A stretch of DNA of 64,000 nt from Sciurus carolinensis. Taxonomy: Eukaryota > Chordata > Mammalia > Rodentia > Sciuridae. Location: contig NC_062214.1 in assembly GCF_902686445.1 (NCBI RefSeq), forward strand, positions 95,398,738 through 95,462,737. Direction: 5' to 3'. Shown piece after piece: positions 43,548 through 54,715 of this stretch. Made by a program: the position numbers and the translations under genes. The notes below the pieces were generated by a model. That model saw only the letters and a program-made list of their open reading frames with translations, was not told the DNA's origin and searched no databases. Position 1 is the stretch's first letter; each line of letters opens with the position of its first letter.

Positions 43548-44090
43548 TTACTGAGAACCTACTACGTAGCTAGGAGTGGTGGTGCACATCTATAATCCCT
43601 CCTACTAGGGAAGCTGAAGCAAGAGGATTCCAAGTTTGAGGCCAACCTAGGCAACTCAGTAAGACTGTCCTATTAAAATAAAAAAATAAAAAGGGCTAGG
43701 AATGTAGCTCAGTGGTAGAGAGCCCCTGGGTTCAATTCTCAGTACTGCAAAAAGAAAAGAAGAAAGAGAGAACCTACGATGTGCTAGGTACTGTTCTAAA
43801 TACTGAGATAAAGAGCCCAGCCTTTAAAAAACATACATTATAGTGAGAGATGACAGTTACTCAGGTAATGGAATAATAATTCTAATTAATAATAAATGGT
43901 AAAGAAAATAAAAAAGGGTTATGCGAAAGACAATGAATGGGGGATAGGGAGGGTAATGAATTTTAACAAGCGGTCAGGAAGGTCTCTTTAATAAGATAGT
44001 ATTTGACCGAAGAACTAAATGAAGAATCAGAAATGTGAAGATCTGAGAAAATAATGTGTTAGGGAGGAGACCAGTATTCCACAGTGGGCA
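43548..44090 (+). mobile_element. Old interspersed repeat, family not assigned
   Basis: TATTTACTGAGAACCTACTA, GTGCTAGGTACTGTTCTAAA, then ACATACATTATAGTGAGAGA and GTCAGGAAGGTCTCTTTAAT. The order matches a widespread ancient mammalian repeat also seen at 37140 and 57840-58060. It is split by a MEN SINE at 43563. Confidence 0.5.
43563..43767 (+). mobile_element. MEN-type SINE with target-site duplication
   Basis: GGTGGTGCACATCTATAATC, GTAGCTCAGTGGTAGAGAGC, GGTTCAATTCTCAGTACTGC. GAGAACCTAC flanks it at 43553-43562 and 43768-43777. Confidence 0.9.
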
Positions 44091-44157
44091 ATCAGTCAAC
44101 ACAAAAACTTCGAGACAAGAATGAGCTTGACATGTCTGAAGAGCAGAAAGGAGCTAA

Positions 44158-44330
44158 TGATGCTCGATGGACAGCTATAATTCCAGTTACTTGGGAGATT
44201 GAGGAAGGAGAATCACAAGTTCAAGGTCAGCCTAGGCACCTTAGCAAGACTCTGTCTCAAAAAATAAAAATAAGGGCTGCAATTACAGCTCAGTGGTAGA
44301 ATGCCCCGGGGTTCAATTCTCAGTATGACA
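44158..44330 (+). mobile_element. MEN-type SINE
   Basis: GGACAGCTATAATTCCAGTT, GCAAGACTCTGTCTCAAAAA, TTACAGCTCAGTGGTAGAAT. Confidence 0.85.
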
Positions 44331-44475
44331 GCGATAACAATAAAAGAGAAAGAGAGAGAGAGAAAGAAAAGTAGATAATGTTGCTTAGAATGAATAAGAA
44401 GGTATGAGAAGTACAGGAGGTGATGGATACACAGGAAGAATCTAGATCATGCAACCCATGATAAAAATCCTAATT

Positions 44476-44489
44476 AAGAGTTTTATGGG
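44476..44489 (+). repeat. Target-site duplication, copy 1 of 3
   Basis: AAGAGTTTTATGGG directly before the L1 5' end. The same 14 bases follow the L1 at 51017-51030, and the first 11 recur at 51160-51170 after the neighbouring SINE. Confidence 0.95.
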
Positions 44490-45895
44490 GGAGATCCAAG
44501 ATGGCGGACTAGAGGGAAGCTGCGTTCCTGGTCGTTCCATAACTCATTTCAAGCAGAGGATATCTGTTTCTTGGTGAGGCAGTTTTTTGCTGCTTATTGA
44601 TCCCCTGCTATTTACCCTGTTTGTCTACAGTGATCACCTGCAGTCTGCCAGCATATCGACGCCTTTTTTGAGTGCAGATTGCTCACTGTGAGGTGCCTAT
44701 CATCTGCCATCTGCCTGCCTCTTGCCTGTCCATCACCTGCATTACACCTATCCATTGATGACCCACTGCACGGGGTTCACATGCCGATCATCCAACAACA
44801 GTCAGCAAACTGATCGCCGACTGCCTGTGGAGCACCGGCTGCTTGTTGTTGCCTGGAAGTTCACTGTTACAGTACCTGCAGGTTTGATTACTCGTGGCTG
44901 CCGCCATTTTGAGACAACAGCCAGGCCCCGTAGGATCCCTGGTTGGACTGACTGAGCCCCGTCTCCAGGATCCCTCAGCCCGACCGATCACTCCCTGCCT
45001 CCAGGGCCCTCACATCAACTGACTGCTCCCTGCCGCCAGGAACCCCCAGTCCAACAGACTGTGCCTTATCACTGGGACCCCAGACCAACTGATTGCACCC
45101 GGCCTCCAGGATTCCGCAACCACACCAAACACACACGACCTCCAGGACCCCTGCCTGACCAACCGCACCCCACCTCCAGGACCTCTAGCCGAACACGTCC
45201 ACACCACGAGCTGCAGCTCCCCATTTGCCAACACATTTGGAAGCCAGAGCAGTCATCTTGGATAATCCTGGAAGCCGTAGCACCGATCTTTAGGTGGGAC
45301 AAATCCCATCCTGAGATGCCTGCTGGAGACTTGAAGTTCATTGTCAGTTACCTCTCATGCATCAGGCTACTGAAGACTGTGAGGTTTGAATACTATATGA
45401 CTATTATAGTGTAAATTTTCTTTTTTCTCCTTATTGAACAATTTTAAGTTTTTATTTCTTTACTTTTTTGCTCTCTTTTCCTTTTGTTTACCTGTTCCCT
45501 CAGAGTCTCTTTCTCCCTTTTCACATCCAATTTCTTTTGATTACACTCTTACCCTTTCTATTATCTAGAACTTTTGTATATTCTTTTCTTATCCCAATAA
45601 CAGCTACATTCTACATCCCTCTGCATCCCCTTTGTCCTCCATTAGAAACTGCAGACCTTATTGCAAATCTGTTTGTTATACTGAAGATAATATTTGAACT
45701 CATTCTGTTTATTATGACAATATTGTTATTGTCCTCATAGGGGTTATTTGGTCTAGGATTGCATAGTGTCTGAATTGGGCACTGCTAATATTGATCTCCC
45801 CTTAAAGAAAAGGTTTTGGAAACCATAGGGCCATTATAAGCCTATAGGGGGAAATCTGCAATACCCCAGATCTGCACTGCTAGAGGGGAAGATAC
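44490..45895 (+). promoter_or_regulatory. L1 5'UTR/promoter of a second type
   Basis: Begins GGAGATCCAAGATGGCGGAC. The sequence is C-rich and shows no obvious similarity to the 5'UTR of the L1 at 1-2872, though the ORF1 sequences are close relatives. Both start with a YY1-like site. L1 5'UTRs often also have antisense promoter activity, which here would run in the direction of MINDY2 transcription (inference). Confidence 0.75.
44937..45206 (+). repeat. Tandem ~35-bp monomers in the L1 5'UTR
   Basis: About seven imperfect units built on GCCTCCAGGACCC followed by CCAACTGACTGC-like text, with unit cores near 44961, 44996, 45031, 45067, 45101, 45137 and 45173. They are unrelated to the 65-75-bp monomers of the other L1. 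Confidence 0.75.
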
Positions 45896-46927
45896 ATGAA
45901 CAACATGAAAAAACAAGGGAAGAAAATGATCCAAACAAATCTAGATTCTATATTAATAGAATCCAATGACAGTATGTTAGAAGAAATGTCAGAAAAGGAC
46001 TTCAGATTATACATGATTAAGATGATTCGAGAAGCAAAGGATGAGATAAGAGAGCAAATGCAGGCAATAAATGATAATACCAATAAGCAGTTGAAAGAGC
46101 AACTGCAGGAAGCAAAAGATCATTTCAACAAAGAGATAGAGATTCTCAAAGAAAAATCAAATGGAGATCCTTGAAATGAAGAAAACAAAAAACAAAAAAC
46201 AAACAACAAAAAACTCAATAGAAAGCATCATCAAAAAACTAGACCACTTGGAAGACAGAACCTCAGACAATGAAGACAAAATATTTAATCTTGAAAATAA
46301 AGTTGCCCAAACAGAGAAGATGGTAAGAAATCATGAACAGAATCTCCAAGAACTATGGGACATCATGAAAAGACCAAATTTAAGAATTATTGGGATTGAG
46401 GAAGGCACAGAGATACAAACCAAAGGAATGAACAACCTATTCAATGAAATAATATCAGAAAATTTCCCAAACCTGAAGAATGAAATGGAAAATCAAATAC
46501 AAGAGGCTTACAGAACACCAAAGGCAGAAAATCACAAAAGATCCACACCAAGGCACATTATAATGAAAATGCCTAACATTCAAAATAAAGATAGGATTTT
46601 GAAGGCCGCGAGAGAAAAGCATCAGATTACATATAGGGCAAAACCAATACGGATAGTAGCAGACTTCTCAACCCAGACTCTAAAAGCTAGAAGGGCCTGG
46701 AACAACATATTTCAAGCTCTGAAAGAATATGGGTGCCAACCAAGAATCCTATATCCAGCAAAACTAACCTTCAGATTTGAAGATGAAATAAAATCCTTCC
46801 ATGATAAACAAAAGTTAAAAGAATTTACAAATAGAAAGCCTGTGCTACAGAATGTTCTCAACAAAATATTCCATGAGGAGGAAATGAAAAACAACAATGT
46901 AGGTCAGCAAAGGGAGGAACTACCTTA
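45896..46927 (+). pseudogene. L1 ORF1 protein, frameshifted
   Basis: The first 92 codons (MNNMKKQGKKMIQTNL...) read to a TGA at 46172-46174. The rest of ORF1 continues in another frame (about 46161-46927). Comparison with the L1 at 399-1445 places one extra A in an A-run near 46151-46155. An AAAC-type expansion at 46183-46215 lengthens the coiled coil. The RNA-binding core RPNLRIIGIEEG and the C-terminal ADFSTQTLKARR are intact. Confidence 0.93.
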
Positions 46928-46986
46928 GAGAAAAAACACTCAAAGGAGAAACCAAGCCAAGTTAAAAACCAAAAATAAGCCCAAAT

Positions 46987-49900
46987 GACTGGGAATACAA
47001 ATCATATCTCAATAATAATCCTGAATGTTAATAGCCTAAACTCATCAATCAAAAGACATAGACTGGCAGATTGGATTAAAAAGAAAGACACAACAATATG
47101 CTGCCTGCAAGAGACTCATCTCATAGAAAGACATCCACAGCCTAAAGGTGAAAGGATGGGAAAAAAACCTACCACGCACATGGATTCAGTAAAAAAAGCG
47201 GGAGTTTCCATCCTTATATCAGATAAAGTGGACTTCAAGCCAAAGTTAGTCAGAAGGGATAAAGAAGGACATTTCATACTGCTTAAGGGAACCATAAATC
47301 AGGAAGACAAAATGATAGTAAATATTTATGCCCCAAACAATGGTGCATCCCTGGACATCAAACAAATCCTTCTCAATTTCAGGAATCAAATAGATCACAA
47401 CACAATAATTCTGGATGACTTTAACACACTGCTGTCACCACTAGATAGATCTTCCAAACAAAAACCAAACAAAGAAACCATAGAACTCAATAACACAATC
47501 AATAACCTAGATTTAATAGACACATACAGAATATTCTATTCATCAACAAGCGGGTTCACTTTCTTCTCAGCAGCACATGGAACCTTCTCGAAAATAGACC
47601 ATATGTTATGCCACAAAGCAGCCCTAGGAAATGCAAAAAAATAGAGATACTGCCTTGTGTTCTATCAGATCATAATGGACTGAGAGTAGAAATCAATGAC
47701 AAAATAAAAAACAGAAATTACTCTAACACCTGGAGACTAAATAATATGCTACTGAATGAAACATGGATAACAGAAAACATCAGGGAGGAGATAAAAAATT
47801 CTTAGAGGTCAATGAGAATGATGATATAACATATCGAAATCTCTGGGACACCATGAAAGCGGTACTAAAAGGAAAATTCATTGCATGGAGCGCATTCCAG
47901 AAAAGAATGAAAAGTCAACAACTAAATGACCTAACATTACAGCTCAAAGCCCTAGAAAAAGAACAACAGAAAAACACCAAAAGTAGTAGAAGACAGGAAA
48001 TAATTAAAATCAGAGCTGAAATCAATGAAATTGAAGCAAAAGAAACAATTCAAAAAAAACTGACAAAACAAAAAGTTGGTTCTTTGAGAAAGTAAACAAA
48101 ATAGACAAACCCGTAGCCACACTAACAAAGAGAAGGAGAGAGAAAACTCAAATTACTAAAATGCCTGATGAAAAAGGAAATATCACGACAGACACCACTG
48201 AGATACAGAACATAATGAGAAGCTACTTTGAAAATCTGTATTCCAACAAAATAGAAACTGCTGAAGACATTGACAAATTTCTAGAGACATATGCTCCTCC
48301 CAAACTGAACCAGGAGGACATACACAATTTAAACAGATCAATATCAAGCAATGAAATAGAAGAAGCCATTAAAAACCTACCATCCAAGAAAAGCCCAGGA
48401 CCAGACAGATTCTCAGTCGAGTTCTACAAGACCTTCAAAGAACTCATTCCAATACTTCTCAAAGTATTCCAGGAAATAGAAAAGGATTGCACCCTACCAA
48501 ACTCATTCTATGAAGCTAATATCACCCTCATATCCAAACCAGGCAAAGACACATCAAGGAAAGAAAATTTTAGACCAATACCCTTGATGAATATAGATGC
48601 AAGTTCCTTAACAAAATATTGGCAAACGGTATCCAAAAACATATTAAGAAAATTGTGCACCACATTCAAGTGAGGTTCATTCCTGGAATGAAAGGATGGT
48701 TTAACATCCATAAATCAATAAATGTAATCCATCATGTCAATAGACTTAAGGATAAGAATCATATGGTTATTTCAACTGACGCAGAAAAAGCGTTCGACAA
48801 AATACAACATCCCTTCATGCTGAAAACACTAGAAAAAATAGGGATAGTAGGAACATACCTGAACATTGTAAAGGCTATTTATGCTAAGCCCATGGCCAAC
48901 ATCATTCTTAATGGAGAAAAACTGAAAGCATTCCCTTTAAAAATGGGAACAAGACAGGGATGTCCTCTTTCAACACTTCTGTTCAACATTGTCCTCAAAA
49001 CTCTAGCCAAAGCAATCAGACAGACTAAAGAAATTAAAGGGATATGAATAGGAAAAGAGGAACTTAAGCTGTCACTATCTTCTGATGACATGAATTCTAT
49101 ATTTAGAGGATCCAAAAAACTCCTCCAGAAAACTTCTAGACCTCATAAATGAATGCAGCAAAATAGCAGGCTATAAAATCCACACACATAAATCTAAAGC
49201 ATTTTTATATGCAAGCAATGAAACATCTGAAAGGGAAATGAGGAAAACAACTCCATTTGCAATAGCCTCAAAAAAAATAAAATACTTGGAAATCAATCTA
49301 ACCAAAGAGGTAAAAGATCTCTACAATGAAAACTACAAAATATTGAAGAAAGCAATTGAGGAAGACCTTAGAAGATGGAAAGATCTCCCATGTTCTTGGA
49401 TAGGCAGAATTAATATTGTCAAAATGGCCATACTACCAAAAGTGCTATATAGATTCAATGCAATTCCAATTAAAATCCCAATGATGTACCTTACTGAAAT
49501 AGAGCAAGCAATCATGAAATTCATCTGCAAGAATAAGAAACCCAGAATAGCTAAAGCAATCCTTAGCAGGAAGAATGAAACAGGGGGTATAGCAATAACA
49601 GAACTTCAACTATACTACAAACCAATAGTCACAAAAACGGCATGGTATTGGCACCAAAATAGACAGGTGGATCAATGGTACAGAACAGAGGACACGGACA
49701 CAAACTCAAATAAATACAATTTTCTCATACTAAACAAAGGTGCCAAAAATATGCAATGGAGAAAAGATAGCCTCTTCGACAAATGGTGCTGAGAAAACTG
49801 GAAATCCATATGCAGCAGAATGAAACTAAAACCCTATCTCTCACCCTGCACAAAATGGATCAAGGACCTCGGAATCAGACCAGAGACCCTTCATCTTATA

Positions 49901-50793
49901 GAAGAAAAAGTAGGTCCAAATCTTCAACATGTCGGCTTAGGATCAAACTTCCTTAACAGGACTCCCATAGCACAAGAAATAAAGGCAAGAATCAATAACT
50001 GGGATAGATTCAAACTAAATAGCTTTCTCTCAGTAAAGGAAACTTCAGCAATGTGAAAAGAGAGCCTACAGAGTGGGAGAATATCTTTGCCACTCATACT
50101 TCTCATAGAGCACTAATTTCCAGAATATATGAAGAACTCAAAAAACTCTACACCAAGAATACAAATAGTCCAATCAACAAATGAGCTAAGGAAATGAACA
50201 GACACTTCACAGAAGAAGATCTACAAGCAATCAACAGATATATGAAAAAATGTTCAACATCTCTAGTAATAAGAGAAATGCAAATCAAAACTACACTAAG
50301 ATTTCATCTCACCCCAATTAGAATGGTGATTATCAAGAATACAAGCAACAATAGGTGTTGGCGAGGATGTGGGGAAAAAGGTACACTCATACATTGCTGG
50401 TGGGGTTGCAAATTAGTGCAGCCACTCTGGAAAGCAGTATGGAGATTCCTTAGAAAGCTTGGAATGGAACCACCATTTGACCCAGCCATCCCACTCCTTG
50501 GCCTATACCCAAAGGACTTAAAATCAGCAAACTACAGAGATACAGCCACATCAATGTTCATAGCTGCTCAATTCACAATAGCCAGATTGTGGAACCAACC
50601 TAGATGTCCTTCAATTGATGAATTGATAAAGAAACTGTGGTATATATATACAATGGAATATTACTCAGCTATAAAGAATAATAAAATTATGGCACTTACA
50701 GGCAAATGGATGAAATTGGAAAATATCATGGTAAGTGAGATAAGCCAATCTCAAAAAACCAAAGGACGAATGATCTCGCTGATAAGCAGATGA
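46987..50793 (+). pseudogene. L1 ORF2 (endonuclease and reverse transcriptase), multiply broken
   Basis: Fragments in several frames cover the whole protein. The endonuclease shows ILNVNSLNS, CLQETHL, NIYAPN, a DDFNT motif where L1 usually has GDFNT, and SDHNGL. The reverse transcriptase shows [28 protein letters not shown] and a damaged active site: SSDD at 49078-49089 instead of FADD, followed by an extra base that shifts the frame. The C-terminus has the Cys-rich knuckle ([18 protein letters not shown]). The frame changes near 47130-47200, 47640, 47800, 48090, 48590, 49090 and 50060-50190, with stops such as TGA at 49045-49047 and 49790-49792. No functional enzyme can be made from it. Confidence 0.95.
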
Positions 50794-50799
50794 TGACAT

Positions 50800-50890
50800 A
50801 TAATGGGGTTTGGGAGGGGGGCAAGAATGGAGGAAGGTGGGACTGTATAGAGGGAAAAGAGAGGTGGGAGGGGTGGGGGAAGGAAAAAAT
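50800..50890 (+). repeat. G-rich polypurine tract of the L1 3'UTR
   Basis: GGGGTTTGGGAGGGGGGC and GGTGGGAGGGGTGGGGGAAGG contain several GGG runs close enough to form a G-quadruplex, a recurring trait of mammalian L1 3'UTRs. Confidence 0.8.
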
Positions 50891-51016
50891 AACAGAATGA
50901 ATCAAACAAGATTACCCTATGTAAATGTATGATTACACAAATGGTATGCCTTTACTTCATGTTCAAACAAACAACTTGTATTCCATTTGTTTACAATAAA
51001 AATAAATTAAAAAAGA

Positions 51017-51030
51017 AAGAGTTTTATGGG
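51017..51030 (+). repeat. Target-site duplication, copy 2 of 3
   Basis: AAGAGTTTTATGGG after the L1 tail. Its last three bases (GGG) are also the first bases of the adjoining ID SINE. Confidence 0.95.
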
Positions 51031-51159
51031 CTTAGGTTGTGGCTCAGTGGTAGAGCACTTACCTTGCATGTGTGAGGCACTGGGTTCAATTCTCAGCACC
51101 ACATATAACAATAAATGAATAAAATAAAGATCCATCAAATAATAAAAAAAATTTAAAAA
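51028..51159 (+). mobile_element. ID-type SINE with extended tail
   Basis: GGGCTTAGGTTGTGGCTCAG, TGTGAGGCACTGGGTTCAAT, CAGCACCACATATAAC and a tail with GATCCATCAAATAAT. Its own duplication is AAGAGTTTTAT (51017-51027 and 51160-51170). Confidence 0.92.
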
Positions 51160-51363
51160 AAGAGTTTTATAACTTATTTTAGTTACACTAGAGGTTTCTA
51201 AGGACATACAGGGGAAGAGATTATTTTGCAAAGATTATTCTGAGTGCCAAGACAATTCAACAGAGAAAGAATAATCTTTTCAACAAGTGGTTGTACTAGA
51301 GCAATTAGATAAACACATGCAAAAGAATAAAGTTGGTCCCTTTCCTCAAGATATATATAAGAA

Positions 51364-51500
51364 TTGGGGTTGGGGCTCTAGGTCAGTGGCAGAGCACTTC
51401 TCTAGCACGTGTGAGGCACTGGGTTCAATCCTTAGCACCACATAAAAAAAATAAATAAATAGAGGCATTTCGTCTATCTACAACTACAAAAAAATTTTTT
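51364..51500 (+). mobile_element. ID-type SINE with extended tail
   Basis: TTGGGGTTGGGGCTCTAGGT, GTGTGAGGCACTGGGTTCAA, then ATTTCGTCTATCTACAACTA, the same unique tail as at 23642. Confidence 0.9.
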
Positions 51501-51514
51501 TAAAGATACACATG

Positions 51515-52475
51515 AAAATTAATTCAAAATGGATCATATTCCTAAATGTAAGCAATAAAACTATAAATCTCTCAGAATAAAATTCAGGAGTAAACCTTTG
51601 TGATTTTCGGTTAGGCAAAACCATGTTAGGATACCAAAAGTATAAGACAAAAGAAATAACTTGATAAATTGAACTTCATGAAAATAAAACCTTTTGTATT
51701 TCCAAGGATACCATGAAGAAAATGAAAAGACAGCCCACAGAATGGCAGAATATATTTCCAAATATATATCTGATAAGGAGTTGTAGTGAAAATATATTAA
51801 GAACTCTTGTAACTTAATAACAAAAAAGACTAATAGCACAATTAAAAATAGGCAAAGGATCTAAACATATTTCTCCAAAGAAGATGTACAAATGGCTAAG
51901 AAGCACATGAAAAAATGTGCACCATTATATTGGATATAAGAGAAATATAAATAAAACCACAATGAGATACGATTCTACACCTGCTAGGATGGCTACAATA
52001 AAAGAGAGATAAGTGTTCATGAGGATGTAGGAAACAGAACCCTCACATACCCGCTAGTGAATGTGTAAAAAGGTGCAGTCACATTGAAAGAAGTCAAAAG
52101 ACTAAATGTCATATATTTTAATTTATATGAAATATTTGAAATAGCCAAATCTTTAGACAGAAAATATAATGGGAAGATTGAGGGGAATGGAGAATGATTA
52201 CTAACAGAAAAAGGCTTCTTTTGGGGGTGATAAAAGTGTTCTAGCCAGGTGTGGTGGTGCACACCTATAATCCTGGAGAGGCTTAGACAGGAGGATCCCA
52301 AGTTCCAAGCCAGCTTCAGCAAAGTCAGAGTGCTAAGCAACTCAGTGAGACCCTGTCTCTAAATAAAATACAAAATAGGGCTGGGGATGTGGGTCAGTGG
52401 TTGAGTGCCCCTGAGTTCATCTCTAGTACACCCACTGAAAAAAAGGTGTTCTAAATTGTTTGAGGTGGTAGGTGA
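51515..52475 (+). mobile_element. Old L1M fragment (ORF2 end and 3'UTR)
   Basis: TTCAAAATGGATCATATTCC, GACAGCCCACAGAATGGCAG, AATGAGATACGATTCTACAC follow old L1 ORF2, then 3'UTR-like text (GGAGAATGATTACTAACAG). A MEN SINE lies at 52244-52445. Confidence 0.7.
52244..52445 (+). mobile_element. MEN-type SINE with target-site duplication
   Basis: CCAGGTGTGGTGGTGCACAC, GTGAGACCCTGTCTCTAAAT, GGGCTGGGGATGTGGGTCAG. GTGTTCTA flanks it at 52236-52243 and 52446-52453. Confidence 0.92.
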
Positions 52476-52479
52476 ACAC

Positions 52480-53137
52480 CAAATGGTGCTAGATCAAGTA
52501 GACATCCAGAGGTAAAAAAAAATAAACCAAAGTCTTATATCTCATACAAAATCAACTCAAAATGGATCATGGACTTAAGTGTAAAACACAAAACTATAGA
52601 ACATTTAGAATAAAAAGCATATGAGAGAGAATATTTAGGACCTCAAGTTAGGCAGTTTCTCACTTAACACCAAAGCATGACATAAAGAGGAACATAAATA
52701 CACTGAACTTCACTGAAATTTAAAAAATTATGCTCTGTAAAGACCTTCCTGAGATTATGGAAGAACAAGCTTTAGGCTGGGAGTTTGTTAAACACACATC
52801 TGACAAAGAATTAGTGTCTGGAATACAAAAAGAAATCTCAAAGCTCAACTGAAAAGAATCAATCTAATTAGAAAATGGGAAAAATAAATGAAGAGATATT
52901 TTATTGAAGAGATCTAAATGGCAAACAAGCACACAAGAAAAGACGCTTAATATCATTAGTGATTAAAGACAGGCAACTGAAAAGTAGTGAAACATCATTA
53001 CATAACAGAATGTCTGAAATTAAAAATAGTGACAATGCCAAATGCTGACACAGATGCAGAGGAAGTAGATCACTGAGATGTTATTAGTGGGAATGTAAAC
53101 TTTTGGGACAGGCATTCTGATAAACAGTTTGGCAGAT

Positions 53138-53196
<59 letters not shown>

Positions 53197-53815
53197 TCAT
53201 TACCATATGACCCAGTAATTGCGCTTCTGGGCGTTTAATCCAGAGAAATTAAAACAAAAACTTGCACACAAATGTTTATAGCAGCCTTATTCTTAATACC
53301 AGGAAAAGGAAAACAGGTAAATAGTTTGACAGGTTGAAGTGGCTGAACCACAACATGGAATATTCAGTAATAAAAAGGAACAAAATATTAGTATATGCCA
53401 CAACCTGGATGACACTCTAGAGATAAGACAAAAGAAAAGAAAAAAGAAAAAAAGACAATCATAAAAGAGTACATACCATATTATTTTATTTGTATACTAT
53501 TCTTGAAATAACAAAGTTATAGAAGTGGAGAACAGATTAGTGGTTGCCAGGAATGAAGAAGATGAAGGTGGGAGAAAAATAGGTGTGGCTATAAAATGGC
53601 AATAGGCAAGTTATGGTGGTGGAAAATGTTCTATATTTCACTTTGTTAATGTCATTTTCCTGGTTTTGATATTTTACTAGAGTTAAATTGCAAAGTAGAC
53701 ATCTGCAAGATGTTACCCTTGGGGAAACTGGGTAAATGTTCAATGAATTGCTCTGCATTATTTCTTACAACTGCATGTGGATACACAATTATTTCAAAAT
53801 TAAATGTTTAATAAT
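52480..53815 (+). mobile_element. Second old L1M fragment, to its 3' end
   Basis: AACTCAAAATGGATCATGGA repeats the start seen at 51525, so this is a separate copy. It continues through ATGACCCAGTAATTGCGCTT and an L1M-like 3'UTR (GATGTTACCCTTGGGGAAAC, CTTACAACTGCATGTGGATA). Confidence 0.75.
53143..53194. repeat. Compound (TC)n(AC)n microsatellite
   Basis: About 7 TC units then about 20 CA units, inside the old L1 fragment. Confidence 0.95.
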
Positions 53816-53829
53816 AGTAGTAATAAAAA

Positions 53830-53966
53830 GGTAGTGGGGCAAGGTGGTGCACACCTGTAATCCCAGTGACTTGAGAGGCTGAGGCAAGAAGATTGCAAAT
53901 TCAAGGCCAGCCTTAGCAACTTAGCAGGACACTCAAGCAGCTCAGTGAGACCCCTGTCTCATGTGA
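53830..53966 (+). mobile_element. B1 half of a MEN-type SINE
   Basis: GGTGGTGCACACCTGTAATC, GAGGCTGAGGCAAGAAGATT, GAGACCCCTGTCTCATG; ID half missing. Confidence 0.83.
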
Positions 53967-54159
53967 TGATGACTCCTTTTTTTCCTTTAAAGTTCACAAG
54001 TAAATAATATTTTGACATTTTTACCTTATATTTTAGAAATATGTAAATAAGTTATAATAATAGTGAAATAGTATAGGAGTAGACAGAAGACAGATTAAAG
54101 GAATGAATAGAGAAGACTGCCTACAGGAAAATTTAGTTATATAATATGATAAAGAAATT

Positions 54160-54264
54160 ATTTCTTTTTTTTTTTTTTTCTTTTTTTTTTTTGCGGTACT
54201 GGGGATTGCACCTAGGGCTTCACATATGCTAGTAAGTGCTCTACTGTGAGTTACATCCTCAGGC
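54160..54264 (-). mobile_element. ID SINE
   Basis: Two T runs, GCGGTACTGGGGATTGCACC, ATGCTAGTAAGTGCTCTAC, ACATCCTCAGGCC. Confidence 0.85.
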
Positions 54265-54284
54265 CAAGAGGTCAGTCTCTATGG

Positions 54285-54715
54285 ACTAAAGCCAACTGGA
54301 ATTCTTACTCTCCAGTTATCACATAAATTTGGTCAAGGACAGATACTGGAGGAAATCAGAGAGAGTCAGAGTAGATATTACCTTCAGCCTTCCCCTGCTG
54401 GGCCATAGCTTGGTAGTAACTGCATTCCTCTACTAATGGCCACAGCTCCAGGCCTATGGGTTCAGCAATTGGTCTTGCTGGGTTCAACTAACTACACCCT
54501 TTCCTTATCTCTTCAGAGTTAAGAGTAGCAATAATTTTTTGACTGTTGTTAACTCTACAATGCTTCATTATCCCTCACTTGTTTCCCCAACTTTGACCAT
54601 AACTTTGTAAATAAATATTCTCTTCCTTAAACTTTTGTCAATTATCCTCAGATGTGTCATCTACATCATGTCAGGGTCCTGATGTACTTGCCACGGAGGC
54701 AAAATCTAGAATGCT
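54285..54715 (+). mobile_element. Old LTR-like interspersed repeat, unassigned
   Basis: TAGCCTTC-like, CCTCTACTAATGGCCACAGC and TTTGTAAATAAATATTCTC followed by a pyrimidine-rich end and TCAGGGTCCTGATG recall an ancient mammalian repeat with an LTR-like AATAAA. Family not identified. Confidence 0.4.

Larger units (their letters stand above)
44490..51016 (+). mobile_element. Full-length LINE-1, coding-dead
   Basis: 6527 bp with both ends defined by a perfect 14-bp target-site duplication. The order is 5'UTR (44490-45895) with CCAAGATGGCGGA (YY1-like) at 44496, ORF1 (45896-46927), ORF2 (46987-50793), a G-rich 3'UTR and an A-rich tail. Both ORFs are broken by frameshifts and ORF2 also by stops, so it cannot move by itself. 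It lies antisense within a MINDY2 intron. Exact duplications and long readable blocks suggest moderate age. Confidence 0.97.
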
